Below the pieces are notes generated by a model. The model had not been told where the DNA came from. It saw nothing but the letters and a program-made list of their open reading frames with translations, and did not search any database. The translations under genes were made by a program, and so were the position numbers. Shown here piece after piece: positions 34,219 through 43,335 of a stretch of 64,000 nt of DNA. This stretch comes from Candidatus Leptofilum gracile (GTDB lineage Bacteria > Chloroflexota > Anaerolineae > Promineifilales > Promineifilaceae): the NCBI GenBank assembly GCA_016713825.1, contig JADJOJ010000009.1:124001-188000 (forward strand). The letters are read 5' to 3'. Positions within the stretch are counted from its first letter, which is position 1. Every line of letters starts with the position of its first letter.

Positions 34219-35140
34219 GGACTTGTGGCAAAACGGCCGTTGCCAACCCCTCCAACCCCGCCATATCATCCAAATCAATCCATTGCAGCATGATGCGCTG
34301 CACGCCTGCCTCGGCAAACGCCCCCAGCTGGTCCACCAATTCATTGCCTGTACCTACTACCAGCCCGCGCTGCCGAAGCTTCTCGGCGGAGAGAGTACGG
34401 GAGGCCATTTTGGCGTCAAAATCTGCCTGATCTTTGCCAAAAACCAGCCCTGTCATGAGCGAACGGCGCACGTCTGACGGTTTACGGCCGTTCCCCACCA
34501 ACAACTCATCCAACAATTCAGACCGCTCGGCAAAGGTTTGCGGCGGAATGTAGACGCCGTTCCACTCGGTGGCGTATTCGGCCACCAGGGGCAGGGTGCG
34601 TTTGGGGCCGTTACCGCCGATGAGGATGGGCGGGCCGCCGGGCCGCTGCGGGCGCGGCAGCAAAACCGCCTCATGCAGCTGGTAATAATCGCCGACAAAA
34701 CCGAGCGGCTCGTCGTTTTGCAGCAGGTGGCTAATGATTTGCAGACCTTCCTCGAATCGGGCGAAACGGCCGTTCATATCCAGCAAATCCCAGCTGTAAT
34801 TGTGATGTTCCCGCTCTTGCCAACCCGCACCTAAGCCGAGATGGAGACGGCCGTTTGACAAATCATCCACCGCACTGGCCATCCGCGCCGTCATTGTCGG
34901 CTGGCGGAAGGAGACGGGGGAAACCATCGGCCCAAACTCGATGCGGCTGGTGTGGCTGGCCAGCCAGGTCAGCGACACCCACAGCTCCAAAGATTCTATG
35001 TCTGGCGGATTGGCGTTCGTGTAATGATCCGAGCGGTACAGCCCCACAAACCCCAAATCCTCCACGGCGCGAGCAATGCGCTGCCAGCGCTCCCAAGTCA
35101 AGCCATTTTGCCCTTCCAGCATAATTGCAACTTCAATCAT
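34214..35140 (-). CDS. LLM-class (luciferase-like) F420-dependent oxidoreductase
   Basis: 308 residues. TIM-barrel luciferase-like monooxygenase signatures: LEGQNGLTWERWQRIARAVE, SDHYTNANPPDIESLELW, TSRIEFGPMVSPVSFRQP, VDDLSNGRLHLGLGAGWQ, GGPPILIGGNGPKRTL. The family includes F420-dependent and FMN-dependent members; nearby cofE, the F420:NADP oxidoreductase gene and the DDN gene make F420 more likely. Ribosome site GGAGCG precedes the ATG. Substrate not predictable. Confidence 0.88.
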   Translation of the reverse strand: MIEVAIMLEGQNGLTWERWQRIARAVEDLGFVGLYRSDHYTNANPPDIESLELWVSLTWLASHTSRIEFGPMVSPVSFRQPTMTARMASAVDDLSNGRLHLGLGAGWQEREHHNYSWDLLDMNGRFARFEEGLQIISHLLQNDEPLGFVGDYYQLHEAVLLPRPQRPGGPPILIGGNGPKRTLPLVAEYATEWNGVYIPPQTFAERSELLDELLVGNGRKPSDVRRSLMTGLVFGKDQADFDAKMASRTLSAEKLRQRGLVVGTGNELVDQLGAFAEAGVQRIMLQWIDLDDMAGLEGLATAVLPQVR

Positions 35141-35157
35141 TTTTCGCTCCTCTGCTT

Positions 35158-35213
35158 AACCTCCGGGAGGTTCCTTGTATGGATTCCACTTTGGTAAAAC
35201 CTTCCGGAGGTTG
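35158..35213. repeat. AACCTCCGGGAGGTT-word inverted repeat
   Basis: AACCTCCGGGAGGTTCC and AACCTTCCGGAGGTTG flank about 20 bases in the spacer between the LLM gene and the thioredoxin terminator. Confidence 0.65.
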
Positions 35214-35225
35214 CCCATTGTGGAA

Positions 35226-35261
35226 ACAAAAACGCCCACGCTGGTAGGCAGCCTGGGCGTT
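35226..35261 (-). terminator. Rho-independent terminator of trxA
   Basis: On the minus strand AACGCCCA (35261-35254) pairs with TGGGCGTT (35238-35231), followed by TTTTTG. It lies 23 bp after the trxA stop. Confidence 0.8.
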
Positions 35262-35283
35262 CAAAAAATCACAATAAAGGTGA

Positions 35284-35610
35284 TTAGTTCATGTGCGGCA
35301 AAATCTGGGCCACGATGCGGTCTTTGGGCAAAGCGCCGGTGATGCGCTCGACCACCTGGCCACCTTTGAAAACCATTAGGGTGGGAATGCCCACGATGCC
35401 GTAACGGCCGGGGACCATTGGGTTGTCGTCCACATCCATCTTGCCCACTTTGATTTTGTCGCCGTACTCTTCCGCAATCGCTTTTACAGAGGGGGCGATC
35501 ATGCGGCAGGGGCCACACCAGTCGGCCCAAAAGTCTACCAACACGGGCATATCGGAATCTAAAACTTCGCTTTGAAAGCTGCTATCAGTAATTTCTACAG
35601 GGGTTGCCAT
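35284..35610 (-). CDS. trxA: Thioredoxin
   Basis: 108 residues from ATG 35610, with AAGGAG about 10 bases upstream. Active site FWADWCGPCRMIAP, cis-proline segment VGIPTLMVFKGG and typical end LPKDRIVAQILPHMN. General cytosolic disulfide reductase. It has its own terminator and an AT-rich upstream region, so it is monocistronic. It may reduce the SelW-like selenoprotein among other partners; that is only an inference. Confidence 0.96.
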   Translation of the reverse strand: MATPVEITDSSFQSEVLDSDMPVLVDFWADWCGPCRMIAPSVKAIAEEYGDKIKVGKMDVDDNPMVPGRYGIVGIPTLMVFKGGQVVERITGALPKDRIVAQILPHMN

Positions 35611-35767
35611 AATTTCTTGCTCCTTGCATTTGATGTTCATTCACACCAGTGGCGTGATTATTTCGTTTGTCCTCTCATTAGATGACGTTACTTAGATTTG
35701 GTTACGTGGAATTTTCTTACCAACGAGTTTAGCGAAACCGTTTGGGCTGTCAAGCAAAAAAGCCTAC

Positions 35768-35836
35768 AATTGGAGAAGTAACTGGGTAATTAGGTAATTA
35801 CCCAATTGCTCACTTACCCACTTACCCATTTACCCT
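35768..35836. repeat. TAATTAC-word repeat
   Basis: GTAACTGGGTAATTAGGTAATTACCC followed by CCCAATTGCTCACTTACCCACTTACCC. It fills most of the gap between trxA and ssnA. Confidence 0.75.
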
Positions 35837-35858
35837 AAACCAATCAGGGAGTAGCACA

Positions 35859-37220
35859 ATGTTAAAAAGCAATAAATTTCTAATCACAAACGGCCGTATC
35901 GTCACCTGGGCTGACCCGAATGAGATTATTGAAAACGGGGGGATGTTGGTGGAAGACGGCCGTATTGCCCAAATCGGCGGTTCTGCTGAGCTAATGGCCG
36001 CCCATCCAGACCTGGAACAGCTCGACGCGGGCAACCAGCTCGTTATGCCCGGCAACATCTGCGCCCACACCCACTTTTACGGCGCGTTTGCCCGCGGCAT
36101 GGCCATCCCCGGCGCGCCGCCCAAAGATTTCCCCGACATTTTAGAGCGGCTCTGGTGGCGGCTGGACCGCGCCCTGCTCGATTTAGACACCGAGTACAGC
36201 GCCCTCGTTTGCCTGGTGGATGCCATCAAGCACGGCACCACCACCCTGGTAGACCACCACGCCAGCCCCAGCGCCCTCAACAACTCGCTAGACATGATCG
36301 CCGATGCCGTAGAGCGGGCTGGCGTGCGCGCCGCCCTCTGCTACGAAGTGACCGACCGTAACGGGCCAGAGGAAGCCGAAGCGGGCATTGGCGAAAATGT
36401 GCGCTTTTTGCACTCGCTCAAGGAACGCAACAGCGAGCTGCTGGCGGGCACCTTTGGCCTGCACGCTGCCCTCTCGCTCAGCGACGAGACGCTGGCCAAC
36501 TGCGTCGCCGCCGCTGCCGATCTGGACACCGGCTTCCACATCCACGTCGCCGAGCATGAGGTGGACGAGTACGATTCGCTGTTCAAATACGGCCAGCGTG
36601 TGGTGCCCCGACTGGCCGAAGCGGGCATTTTGGGGCCAAAAAGCATCGTGGCTCACGCCGTACACGTAGACGCTGTGGAGAAAAACATCCTGCGCGAGAC
36701 GGGCAGCTGGGTGACCCACCAGCCGCGCAGCAACATGAACAACGCCGTCGGCGCGGCGGACATCGAGGGCATGCTGCGGCTGGGGATTCCGGTTTGCCTG
36801 GGCAACGATGGCTTTAGCAACAACATGTGGGCCGAGTGGAAGATGGCGTACCTGATGCACAAGCAGGTCCACCGCGACCCGCGCCGGGCCAACGGCATGG
36901 ATATCGTGCAGATGGCGATCACCAACAATGCGGCGCTGGCGAATATGTTTTGGCCGGGGAAGAAAATCGGCCGTTTGGTGGCAGGCGCAGCGGCGGACAT
37001 TATTTTTGTCGATTACCACGCCACCACGCCATTGAGCGCGGGCAATTTGCCCTGGCACATCATCTTCGGCTTCGAGAGCAGCCTGGTGACCAGCACGATG
37101 GTGGCGGGCAAGCTGCTGATGCACAATCGGGAACTGCTGACGCTGAACGAAGCAGAAATCACCGCCCGCAGCCGCAAGCTGGCTGCCGAGGTGTGGCAGC
37201 GGTACGAGAAGCTGAGTTAG
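35859..37220 (+). CDS. ssnA: SsnA-type aminohydrolase
   Basis: 453 residues. Amidohydrolase metal sites: HTHFYGAFARGM, His in HIHVAEHEVDEYDS, VAHAVHVDAVE and Asp in LGNDGFSNNMWAEWKM. The segments LWWRLDRALLDLDTEYSALV and VDHHASPSALNNSLDMIADA are characteristic of SsnA, a protein of unknown exact substrate linked to selenium-dependent molybdenum hydroxylase clusters in enterobacteria and clostridia. Here no xdh-like hydroxylase gene is adjacent, but a selenoprotein gene is 8.6 kb away. A broader chlorohydrolase or guanine-deaminase-like activity is an alternative. The next genes are a repeat-filled spacer and the F420:NADP oxidoreductase gene. Confidence 0.88.
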   Translation: MLKSNKFLITNGRIVTWADPNEIIENGGMLVEDGRIAQIGGSAELMAAHPDLEQLDAGNQLVMPGNICAHTHFYGAFARGMAIPGAPPKDFPDILERLWWRLDRALLDLDTEYSALVCLVDAIKHGTTTLVDHHASPSALNNSLDMIADAVERAGVRAALCYEVTDRNGPEEAEAGIGENVRFLHSLKERNSELLAGTFGLHAALSLSDETLANCVAAAADLDTGFHIHVAEHEVDEYDSLFKYGQRVVPRLAEAGILGPKSIVAHAVHVDAVEKNILRETGSWVTHQPRSNMNNAVGAADIEGMLRLGIPVCLGNDGFSNNMWAEWKMAYLMHKQVHRDPRRANGMDIVQMAITNNAALANMFWPGKKIGRLVAGAAADIIFVDYHATTPLSAGNLPWHIIFGFESSLVTSTMVAGKLLMHNRELLTLNEAEITARSRKLAAEVWQRYEKLS

Positions 37221-37587
37221 AATTTTGCCACGGATTGCGCGGATTTTCAGGATTGTAACCTTTCTCTGTGTAACTCTGTGGCTCCTCTATGGAACTCTGT
37301 GTTCCACTTTTTTACAAACCGTATTTTGAGGAGACGTCATGAGCGCGAACTCAACACAATAAACTAAAATCCACAGATTTCGCAGATTACACAGATTTAC
37401 CTCTAATCTGCGGAATCTTGTAATGGTCAAGAATTGGTTGAACCGCAAAGCACGCGAAGAACGCAAAGAATTAAAGATAAAAACTTGGCGCTCTTTGCGT
37501 CCTTTGCGGTGAAATTTTGTTCAAGGAACGATTGACTACTACATAATCTGCGAAATCTGTAGATTATTTTTTGAAGGAGATTGAACA
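37221..37587. repeat. 367-bp spacer of CGCAGATTA and ACCGCAAAG repeats
   Basis: No gene. CACAGATTTCGCAGATTAC (about 37372) is inverted relative to CTAATCTGCGGAATC (about 37404), and ACCGCAAAGCACGCGAAG (about 37441) to CTTTGCGTCCTTTGCGGTG (about 37494). The stretch ends with AATCTGCGAAATCTGTAG and then the GAAGGAGA ribosome site of the next gene. A short GAGGAG-ATG with no extended frame lies near 37330. Confidence 0.7.
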
Positions 37588-38241
37588 TTGAAGATTGCAA
37601 TTTTAGGTGGAACGGGTGATGAAGGGTTTGGGCTGGGCTTCCGCTGGGCGGCGGCCGGGCATGAAATTATTATAGGTTCGCGCAAAGAGGAGAAGGGGGC
37701 GGAAGCGGCCGTTTCCATGCAAGAAAAGCTCCCCAACGGCACCATCAGCGGCACCGACAACCTGAGCGCCGCGCAGCAGGCGGAACTAGTGGTGCTCTCT
37801 GTGCCCTACTGGGCGCAGGCCAGCACGCTGGACAGCGTGAAGTCGGCGCTGGACGGCAAGGTTTTGCTGACGGTAGTCGCGCCCACAGGCGAAAAAGCGG
37901 CGCGGGTACACCGGCTGGAAAGCGGCCTCTCGGCGGCCGAAGAGGCGCAGAACCAGCTGGGCGAAAGTACGCGCGTTGTGGCGGCGTTCCAAAACATTGG
38001 GGCGCACCATTTGCTGGATTTAGAACACGAGATGGATTGCGACGTGCTGGTGTGCGGCGACAAGAAGGAAGACAAAGCGGTAGCCATGCAGCTTTGCACC
38101 GACGCTGGCCTGAACGGCGTGAATGCCGGGGCGCTGCAAAATGCGCGGGCGGTGGAGGAGATGACGGCCGTTCTCATCGCCATTAACATCATCCACAAAG
38201 TAAAAAGCGCGGGCATTCGCATTACGGGGCTGGGTAATTAG
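37588..38241 (+). CDS. npdG: F420H2:NADP oxidoreductase
   Basis: 217 residues starting at TTG 37588, with GAAGGAGA ending eight bases upstream. N-terminal Rossmann motif ILGGTGDEGFGLGFRWA and the NADP-phosphate contact GSRKEEK; the F420 side is seen in VVLSVPYW, AFQNIGAHHLLDL and DCDVLVCGDKKEDK. This is the NPDG/Fno family, which exchanges hydride between NADPH and coenzyme F420. It is followed by cofE after a repeat spacer, giving an F420 group of genes. No ATG start is available nearby, so the TTG is well supported. Confidence 0.92.
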   Translation: MKIAILGGTGDEGFGLGFRWAAAGHEIIIGSRKEEKGAEAAVSMQEKLPNGTISGTDNLSAAQQAELVVLSVPYWAQASTLDSVKSALDGKVLLTVVAPTGEKAARVHRLESGLSAAEEAQNQLGESTRVVAAFQNIGAHHLLDLEHEMDCDVLVCGDKKEDKAVAMQLCTDAGLNGVNAGALQNARAVEEMTAVLIAINIIHKVKSAGIRITGLGN

Positions 38242-38294
38242 GTAATTAGGTAATTGGGTAATTACTCGATTACCTAATTACTCAATTACTCAAG
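38233..38294. repeat. TAATTAGG-word repeat between npdG and cofE
   Basis: GGTAATTAGGTAATTAGGTAATTGGGTAATTAC is inverted relative to CGATTACCTAATTACTCAATTACTC. The first codons of the repeat encode the last residues of NpdG. Confidence 0.8.
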
Positions 38295-38306
38295 GTTGAT
38301 CTAGCT

Positions 38307-39071
38307 ATGAATAGTTTAACGATTACGGCCGTTCCCCACATCCCCCACATTCAGCCCGGCGACAACCTGGCAGAGCTCATTCTGCACGCGTTGTCGCACG
38401 CCAACCTCGCTTTGGCCGACGGCGACGTGCTGGCCATTGCCCAAAAAATCGTCTCCAAAGCCGAAGGGCGGCTGGTGCGCCTGGCCGACGTGCAGCCCAC
38501 CGACCGAGCCATTGAAGTGGCCGCCCAAACCGACAAAGACCCCCGCGTGGTGGAGCTGATTTTGCAGGAAAGCGAAGAAATCTCGCGGATGCGCAAAGGC
38601 GTGCTGGTGGTGCGCCACAGGTTGGGCTTTACCAGCGCCAACGCCGGTATCGACCGCTCCAACGTGGCCCAAAGCGGCGGCGAGGAAACTGTCTTGCTTC
38701 TGCCGCTAGACCCGGATGCCTCGGCGGGCAAGCTGCGGGACGAAATTGCGGCGCGGTTGGGGGTGCAGGTGGGGGTGGTGATTACGGATAGTCACGGACG
38801 GCCGTTTCGCCTGGGCACGGTTGGCATAGCCATTGGCGTCGCCGGGCTGCCCGCGCTGTGGGACCGGCGCGGCGAGCCAGATTTGTACGGCTACCAATTG
38901 CAACATACCGATGTTGCCGTGGCCGACGAAATCGCCGCCGCAGCGGGCCTGCTGATGGGGCAGGCGGCTGAGGGCATGCCCGTGGTGTTGGTGCGCGGCT
39001 TGAATCTGCCAACCCGGGATGCCCGGGCCACCGACCTGGTTCGCCCCAAGGAGATGGACTTGTATCGTTAA
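38307..39071 (+). CDS. cofE: Coenzyme F420-0:L-glutamate ligase
   Basis: 254 residues, the CofE/FbiB-N family size. Conserved segments: GDVLAIAQKIVSKAEGRLVR, VVRHRLGFTSANAGIDRSNV, VGVVITDSHGRPFRLGTVGI and ADEIAAAAGLLMGQAAEGMPVV. It adds glutamates to F420-0 with GTP. There is no C-terminal nitroreductase-like domain as in mycobacterial FbiB. Together with npdG, an LLM oxidoreductase and a DDN protein within 8 kb, it shows that the organism makes F420. cofC, cofD and cofGH must be elsewhere. Confidence 0.94.
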   Translation: MNSLTITAVPHIPHIQPGDNLAELILHALSHANLALADGDVLAIAQKIVSKAEGRLVRLADVQPTDRAIEVAAQTDKDPRVVELILQESEEISRMRKGVLVVRHRLGFTSANAGIDRSNVAQSGGEETVLLLPLDPDASAGKLRDEIAARLGVQVGVVITDSHGRPFRLGTVGIAIGVAGLPALWDRRGEPDLYGYQLQHTDVAVADEIAAAAGLLMGQAAEGMPVVLVRGLNLPTRDARATDLVRPKEMDLYR

Positions 39072-39290
39072 TGGCAAATAAGAAGCCAGATAGTTTTTGC
39101 CAAAATGTATCGTTTTCATCTTGAAAAAGAGCGTGTGGGCGGCTACGTTAGGTTTATAAATAAGCGAATTTGCCAAACGATTGCCTAAAAAGGTATTCAA
39201 GGCGCATCGCGTCCGATGCTTCCCAAATTTTTTCACACTGCGACCAAAATGAGATGCGCTGGCTGCCTTTTTATGCAAAAGGAGAAACAA

Positions 39291-40823
39291 ATGCTGCGCA
39301 AACGACTATTCTTGCTGCTGAGTGTGTGGGGAACGGCCGTCTTCCTTCTGATGGCCAATACCCAAATTGCCCGGGCCGATGACAACTGGACGGCCAAATA
39401 TTACAACAACCAAACCCTGTCTGGCAGTCCCGTGCTCACCCGCACCGAATCTAACCTGGATCACGATTGGGGCGCTGGAGCGCCCAACGATAATATCAAC
39501 ATCGACAGCTTCTCGGCGGAGTGGACGCGCAATCTCTACTTCTCGCCAGGCACCTACCGCTTCATCGCCACCATGGACGACGGGATGCGCGTCTACGTGG
39601 ACAACAATCCCATCATCGACGTTTGGTACGACAGCCAGGCGCACACCGTGACGGCCGATGTGTACCTGAACGGCGGCAACCATGATATTCGCGTGGAATA
39701 TTATGAAGCAGGTGGTCAGGCTGTGGCCCAATTAAATTGGGTGCCAGCGTCTGGCGGGACCACGCTGTGGCAAGCGCAATATTTCAACAACAGTTCCCTG
39801 TCTGGCACCCCGGTTGTCACGCGTAACGAAGGGCAGATCAATTACAACTGGGCTGGTTCGCCCGTGGGTGGCGTACCCGCCGACGGGTTCTCGGTGCGCT
39901 GGCGCGGCAATCTGTCGCTGGAGGCGGGCGTTCACCGCTTCACGGCCACGGCCGATGACGGGGTGCGCCTCTGGGTGAACAACCAGCTGGTCATCGACCA
40001 ATGGCGCGAACAGACGGCTACCTCCTTCACGGCGGATGTGTCGGTGGGGGGCGGCAGCGTGCCGGTGGTGATGGAATATTATGAGCGTGGGGGAACGGCC
40101 GTTGCCGCCCTCAACTGGTCCAGAATCTCCACTGCGCCATCACCCGCCCCACAACCACCCACCATTTCTGACTGGCGCGGCGAATATTACAATAACGACA
40201 ACCTGACCGGTTCGCCCGTGGTGGTGCGCAACGACAGCGCCATCGACTTTGTTTGGGGCTCCAGTTCCCCTGTGCCCAACAGGATTAACAGCGACCATTT
40301 CTCGGTGCGCTGGACGCAAACGGTGAATTTGCCCGCCGGACGGTATGTTTTCACCGCCAATAGCGACGATGGTGTGCGTGTCTGGGTCAATGGCCAGCAG
40401 GTGATCAACGCCTGGGACATTCAAAACGTACAGGCCTTTTCCGGGGCGATCAACTTGCCCGGTGGGCCGGTGGAAATTCGGATGGAATATTTTGAATACA
40501 CGGGGTTGGCCGAAGCAAGATTGAGCTGGACGCGAACCGATGGCTCTGGTGGCGCTGCTTCGCCTGCCCAGCCCACAGGCAGCGGTGTGCCGGGCACGGC
40601 CACCATGGTTGGCGCAGCCCATCTAACCGTGCGCTCGGCACCCAGCCTGGATGGCGAAGCGATTGGCTACCTCTCCAACGGGCAAACCGTGACGCTGCTG
40701 GGCCGCGATCCGTTCACCATCTGGATTAAGGTGCGTGAGGCAGACGGGACAGAAGGGTGGTCAAGCGGCCGTTACCTGCGCGCGGAGGCACCATTGAATC
40801 ATTTGCCCATTCTAAACGAGTAA
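39291..40823 (+). CDS. Exported triple PA14-domain protein with SH3b tail
   Basis: 510 residues from ATG 39291 with AGGAG seven bases upstream. Signal peptide at 1-29 (LFLLLSVWGTAVFLLMA, cleavage near ARA/DD). Three PA14 domains at about 32-150, 155-275 and 290-425, each with FSxxWTxxL-type cores and the DDGxRVxVxN loop (DDGMRVYVDN, DDGVRLWVNN, DDGVRVWVNG), and each starting WxAxYYNNxxLxGxPV. A Ser/Pro/Gly linker leads to an SH3b domain (AHLTVRSAPSLDGEAIGYLS). It is secreted and probably carbohydrate- or cell-wall-binding; there is no catalytic domain. An adhesin or sheath protein is plausible in a filamentous bacterium. Confidence 0.88.
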   Translation: MLRKRLFLLLSVWGTAVFLLMANTQIARADDNWTAKYYNNQTLSGSPVLTRTESNLDHDWGAGAPNDNINIDSFSAEWTRNLYFSPGTYRFIATMDDGMRVYVDNNPIIDVWYDSQAHTVTADVYLNGGNHDIRVEYYEAGGQAVAQLNWVPASGGTTLWQAQYFNNSSLSGTPVVTRNEGQINYNWAGSPVGGVPADGFSVRWRGNLSLEAGVHRFTATADDGVRLWVNNQLVIDQWREQTATSFTADVSVGGGSVPVVMEYYERGGTAVAALNWSRISTAPSPAPQPPTISDWRGEYYNNDNLTGSPVVVRNDSAIDFVWGSSSPVPNRINSDHFSVRWTQTVNLPAGRYVFTANSDDGVRVWVNGQQVINAWDIQNVQAFSGAINLPGGPVEIRMEYFEYTGLAEARLSWTRTDGSGGAASPAQPTGSGVPGTATMVGAAHLTVRSAPSLDGEAIGYLSNGQTVTLLGRDPFTIWIKVREADGTEGWSSGRYLRAEAPLNHLPILNE

Positions 40824-40853
40824 CCCAAACCCGGATTTGAAGCGGGAGGCCGC

Positions 40854-41875
40854 TCATAGGGCGTTCAAATCAATAAAGCTTTGCGCCATAGCGACCACCG
40901 CTTCTTTTGCCGGGCGTGGCTGCCAATGCAGTACCGCTTTGATCTGCTGGTTGGAAAGCTGTCTTACTTTCCCAAGATTATCTACAACCATTGCCACTTT
41001 GGGGTCAAACAAGGCTACCAGCCGCAGCAAAAAGTCGGGCAGCTTGCGGGTGTTTACCTTGTGCCCTTGCGGGCCTAGTTTGGCGTTAATCGCCTGCGCC
41101 ATGTCTCGCATCCAAATGTTTTCTGATGAGCAGATGAAGCGTTTGCCTGCTGCTTCTGGGGTGATCATGGCTGCCAGATGAGCGGCGGCTACATCTCGCA
41201 CGTCTACGACTGCAAAATTGAGGCGGGGCACGCCGGGGTATTTCCGCTGCAAAATGGTCAGGACGACCTCGGCGGAGGCGCTGGTTTTTTGCGCGTCTAA
41301 AACGGGGCCGAGCACGTAGCTGGGGTTGATGGTGGCCAGTTCCAGCGTCACCTCTGGTTGGTTCACAAATTCCCAAGCCGCTTTTTCAGCCAAAGTTTTG
41401 CTTTTGGGGTAGGCGGCTACCGGATTTGCCAGGTTGGTCCAGTCGGTTTCATCGTACACTTTTTCTTGTTCATGGCCATGCACAATGGCGGCGACAGAGG
41501 AGGTTTGCACCACGCGGCGCACGCCAGCCTGGTGCGCGGCCTGCAAAACGCGCCGGGTGCCTTCCACTGCCGGGCGGATGAGCTCATTTTCATCTTTGGG
41601 TTCCGCTGTGGGCAAGGGGAGGCTACATGCAGCACAAAGTTGCAGCCAGCCATCGCTTCGGCCCAGCCTGCGTCGCTGGTAAGGTCAGCCTCGGCGAAGA
41701 TGAGGTTGTGGGTGTGCTGGCTGTGCGGCCGCAAGGTTTGGCGCAGCTTTTCTGCTTTGGCGGCCGAACGGACGGTGCCTTTTACCTGGTACCCTTGTTC
41801 CAAAAGCTGCAAAATGCAGTGCATCCCAATAAACCCAGAAGCGCCGGTGACCAGGACGGTGGAATTTTCTGACAT
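40854..41875 (-). pseudogene. NAD-dependent epimerase/dihydroflavonol reductase-like, frameshifted
   Basis: The N-terminal part (from ATG 41875: VLVTGASGFIGMHCILQLL) and the C-terminal part (to 40854, with VAAYPKSKTLAEKAAWEF as the Tyr-x3-Lys site) are in different frames. They join as LHVASP then PTAEPKDENELIRPA at the GGGG run 41616-41619 (CCCC on the coding strand), where one C appears to be missing. Restored length would be about 340 residues, normal for extended SDR enzymes of the DFR/cinnamoyl-CoA reductase type. Either a sequencing or assembly error or a recent mutation; the rest of the gene shows no decay. Confidence 0.8.
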
Positions 41876-41883
41876 GGTGTTTC

Positions 41884-42828
41884 CTATGGTTGTTTGTGTA
41901 CTTTGCCGTTGGCTTTGGGGCCTTCATGCAGCCAGTTTTGCACGTGGTTGAGCACGGCCGTTTCCACCCCATCCTCCATTGTAAACCAGGTAATCGCCGG
42001 GTCGTCTTCGCGGAACCAGTTGGCCTGGTGGCGGGCAAAGCGATGTGTTTCGAACTTGATCCGTTCGACTGCTTCTGCCAGGCTCATTTCGCCGTGCAGG
42101 TAGGCCCACAGCTGCCGGTAGCCCAGGCCGCTCATGCTGGGGAGGGAACGGCCGTATCCCTTCTGCCGCAGTTGTTGGAGCTCTTCTAGCAAGCCGTTGG
42201 CCATCATCTGGTCTACGCGCATGTCGATGCGGGCATACAGCGCCTCGCGCGGGCGCGTTAACCCAATTTGGCAGATGCGGTAGGGGGGTGGGGTTTTTTG
42301 TTGCAGGTCAGAAATCGGCCGTCCGGCAACCAAGGTCACTTCCAAAGCGCGGATGACGCGGCGCAGGTTGCGCGGATCGTGTTTTTCGGCCGCTGCGGGA
42401 TCCAATGCAGCCAGCCAGCGGGCCAGTTCAGTACCGGGGAGTTGGGCCAGGGCAGCGCGCAGCTTGGGGTGGGGCGGCACTTCGGGGATGCCCCACCCTT
42501 CCACCACGGCCCTTACGTACTGCCCGGTGCCGCCTACGAGAATGGGGAGACGGCCGTTTGCCAGCACAAAATCAATCATCTGGTAGGCGCGCCGTTGGTA
42601 ATCACCCAGGGTAATCGTTTCATCTGGTTGGCACAGGTCAATGAGGTGGTGGGGCGCAATGGCCTGTTCGGTAAGCGTGGGTTTGGCCGTGCCAATATCC
42701 ATGCCCCGGTAAAACAGCCGTGAATCCGCCGAAATGATTTCGCCATTCAGCGCCTGCGCCAGTTGCAGCGAGAGAGAAGTTTTGCCAACGGCCGTTTGCC
42801 CCAAAAGCACAATCAATGGTTGATTCAA
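41884..42828 (-). CDS. miaA: tRNA dimethylallyltransferase
   Basis: 314 residues. P-loop LLGQTAVGKTSLSLQLA, the conserved ISADSRLFYRGMDIGTAKP, DLCQPDETITLGDYQR, LVGGTGQYVRAVVEGW and the MSGLGYRQLWAYL segment. Adds an isopentenyl group to A37 of tRNAs reading UNN codons. The epimerase gene begins 9 bp after its stop, the same direction. The start is conserved with the family (MNQPLIVLLGQ). Confidence 0.97.
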   Translation of the reverse strand: MNQPLIVLLGQTAVGKTSLSLQLAQALNGEIISADSRLFYRGMDIGTAKPTLTEQAIAPHHLIDLCQPDETITLGDYQRRAYQMIDFVLANGRLPILVGGTGQYVRAVVEGWGIPEVPPHPKLRAALAQLPGTELARWLAALDPAAAEKHDPRNLRRVIRALEVTLVAGRPISDLQQKTPPPYRICQIGLTRPREALYARIDMRVDQMMANGLLEELQQLRQKGYGRSLPSMSGLGYRQLWAYLHGEMSLAEAVERIKFETHRFARHQANWFREDDPAITWFTMEDGVETAVLNHVQNWLHEGPKANGKVHKQP

Positions 42829-42845
42829 GCCAATCTCCTAAGATA

Positions 42846-42950
42846 GTGGGCGAGTGGGCGAGTATGCCAGTGTGCCAGTGTGCCAGCAAGAGCTATTGCC
42901 TCATTAACCTTGTCACCCGGTCACCCGGTCACCCGGTCACCTTGTCACCC
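42846..42950. repeat. Short tandem repeats between yraN and miaA
   Basis: AGTGGGCGAGT and GTGCCAGTGTGCCAGTGTGCCAG at about 42848-42886, then ACCCGGTC repeated three times at about 42916-42940. Slippage-prone units with no coding sense. Confidence 0.75.
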
Positions 42951-42951
42951 A

Positions 42952-43335
42952 TCACCACCCCAACACCGCATTCGGAATATGCTCGCAGCGCAGCAGTTTG
43001 CCACTGGTGTCTAACTCCACCGCCACCAAATCGATGCGCCAATCCACGTCCAAATCATGTTCACCCAGGTAAATTTGGGCCAGTTCGATCAGCTTGCGGC
43101 TTTTGTGCGGCGTTAGCGCCTCTTCCGGCAGGCCCATGGCCCGCCCTTTGCGCGTTTTTACCTCCACAAACGCCAGCAGCCCGTCCCCCGCCTGGGCGAT
43201 CAGATCGATTTCGCCCTGCTGGCAGCGCCAGTTGCGGGCCACAATGCGGTAGCCATCTGCCTCCAGCTTGGTGGCGGCAACTTTTTCGCCCCATGCGCCC
43301 AGCTTTTTGCGGGCTCCGCCTTGGTTAGTTGTCAT
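42952..43335 (-). CDS. yraN: YraN/UPF0102 endonuclease-fold protein
   Basis: 127 residues from ATG 43335; an upstream ATG at 43362 is possible, but it lies farther inside the glycosyltransferase gene. Restriction-endonuclease-like core: GEKVAATKLEADGYRIVARNW, then GEIDLIAQAGDGLLAFVEVKTRK (Glu-x-Asp...Glu-Val-Lys), ALTPHKSRKLIELAQIYL and DWRIDLVAVEL. The family is widespread and thought to act on DNA or branched structures, without a settled role. It overlaps the 3' end of the glycosyltransferase gene by 11 bp. Confidence 0.92.
   Translation of the reverse strand: MTTNQGGARKKLGAWGEKVAATKLEADGYRIVARNWRCQQGEIDLIAQAGDGLLAFVEVKTRKGRAMGLPEEALTPHKSRKLIELAQIYLGEHDLDVDWRIDLVAVELDTSGKLLRCEHIPNAVLGW

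Noticed and set aside
41600..41630. Programmed ribosomal frameshift in the epimerase gene
   Set aside because: There is no classical X-XXY-YYZ slippery site or following structure, and the enzyme family is not known to use one; a base loss in the homopolymer is simpler.
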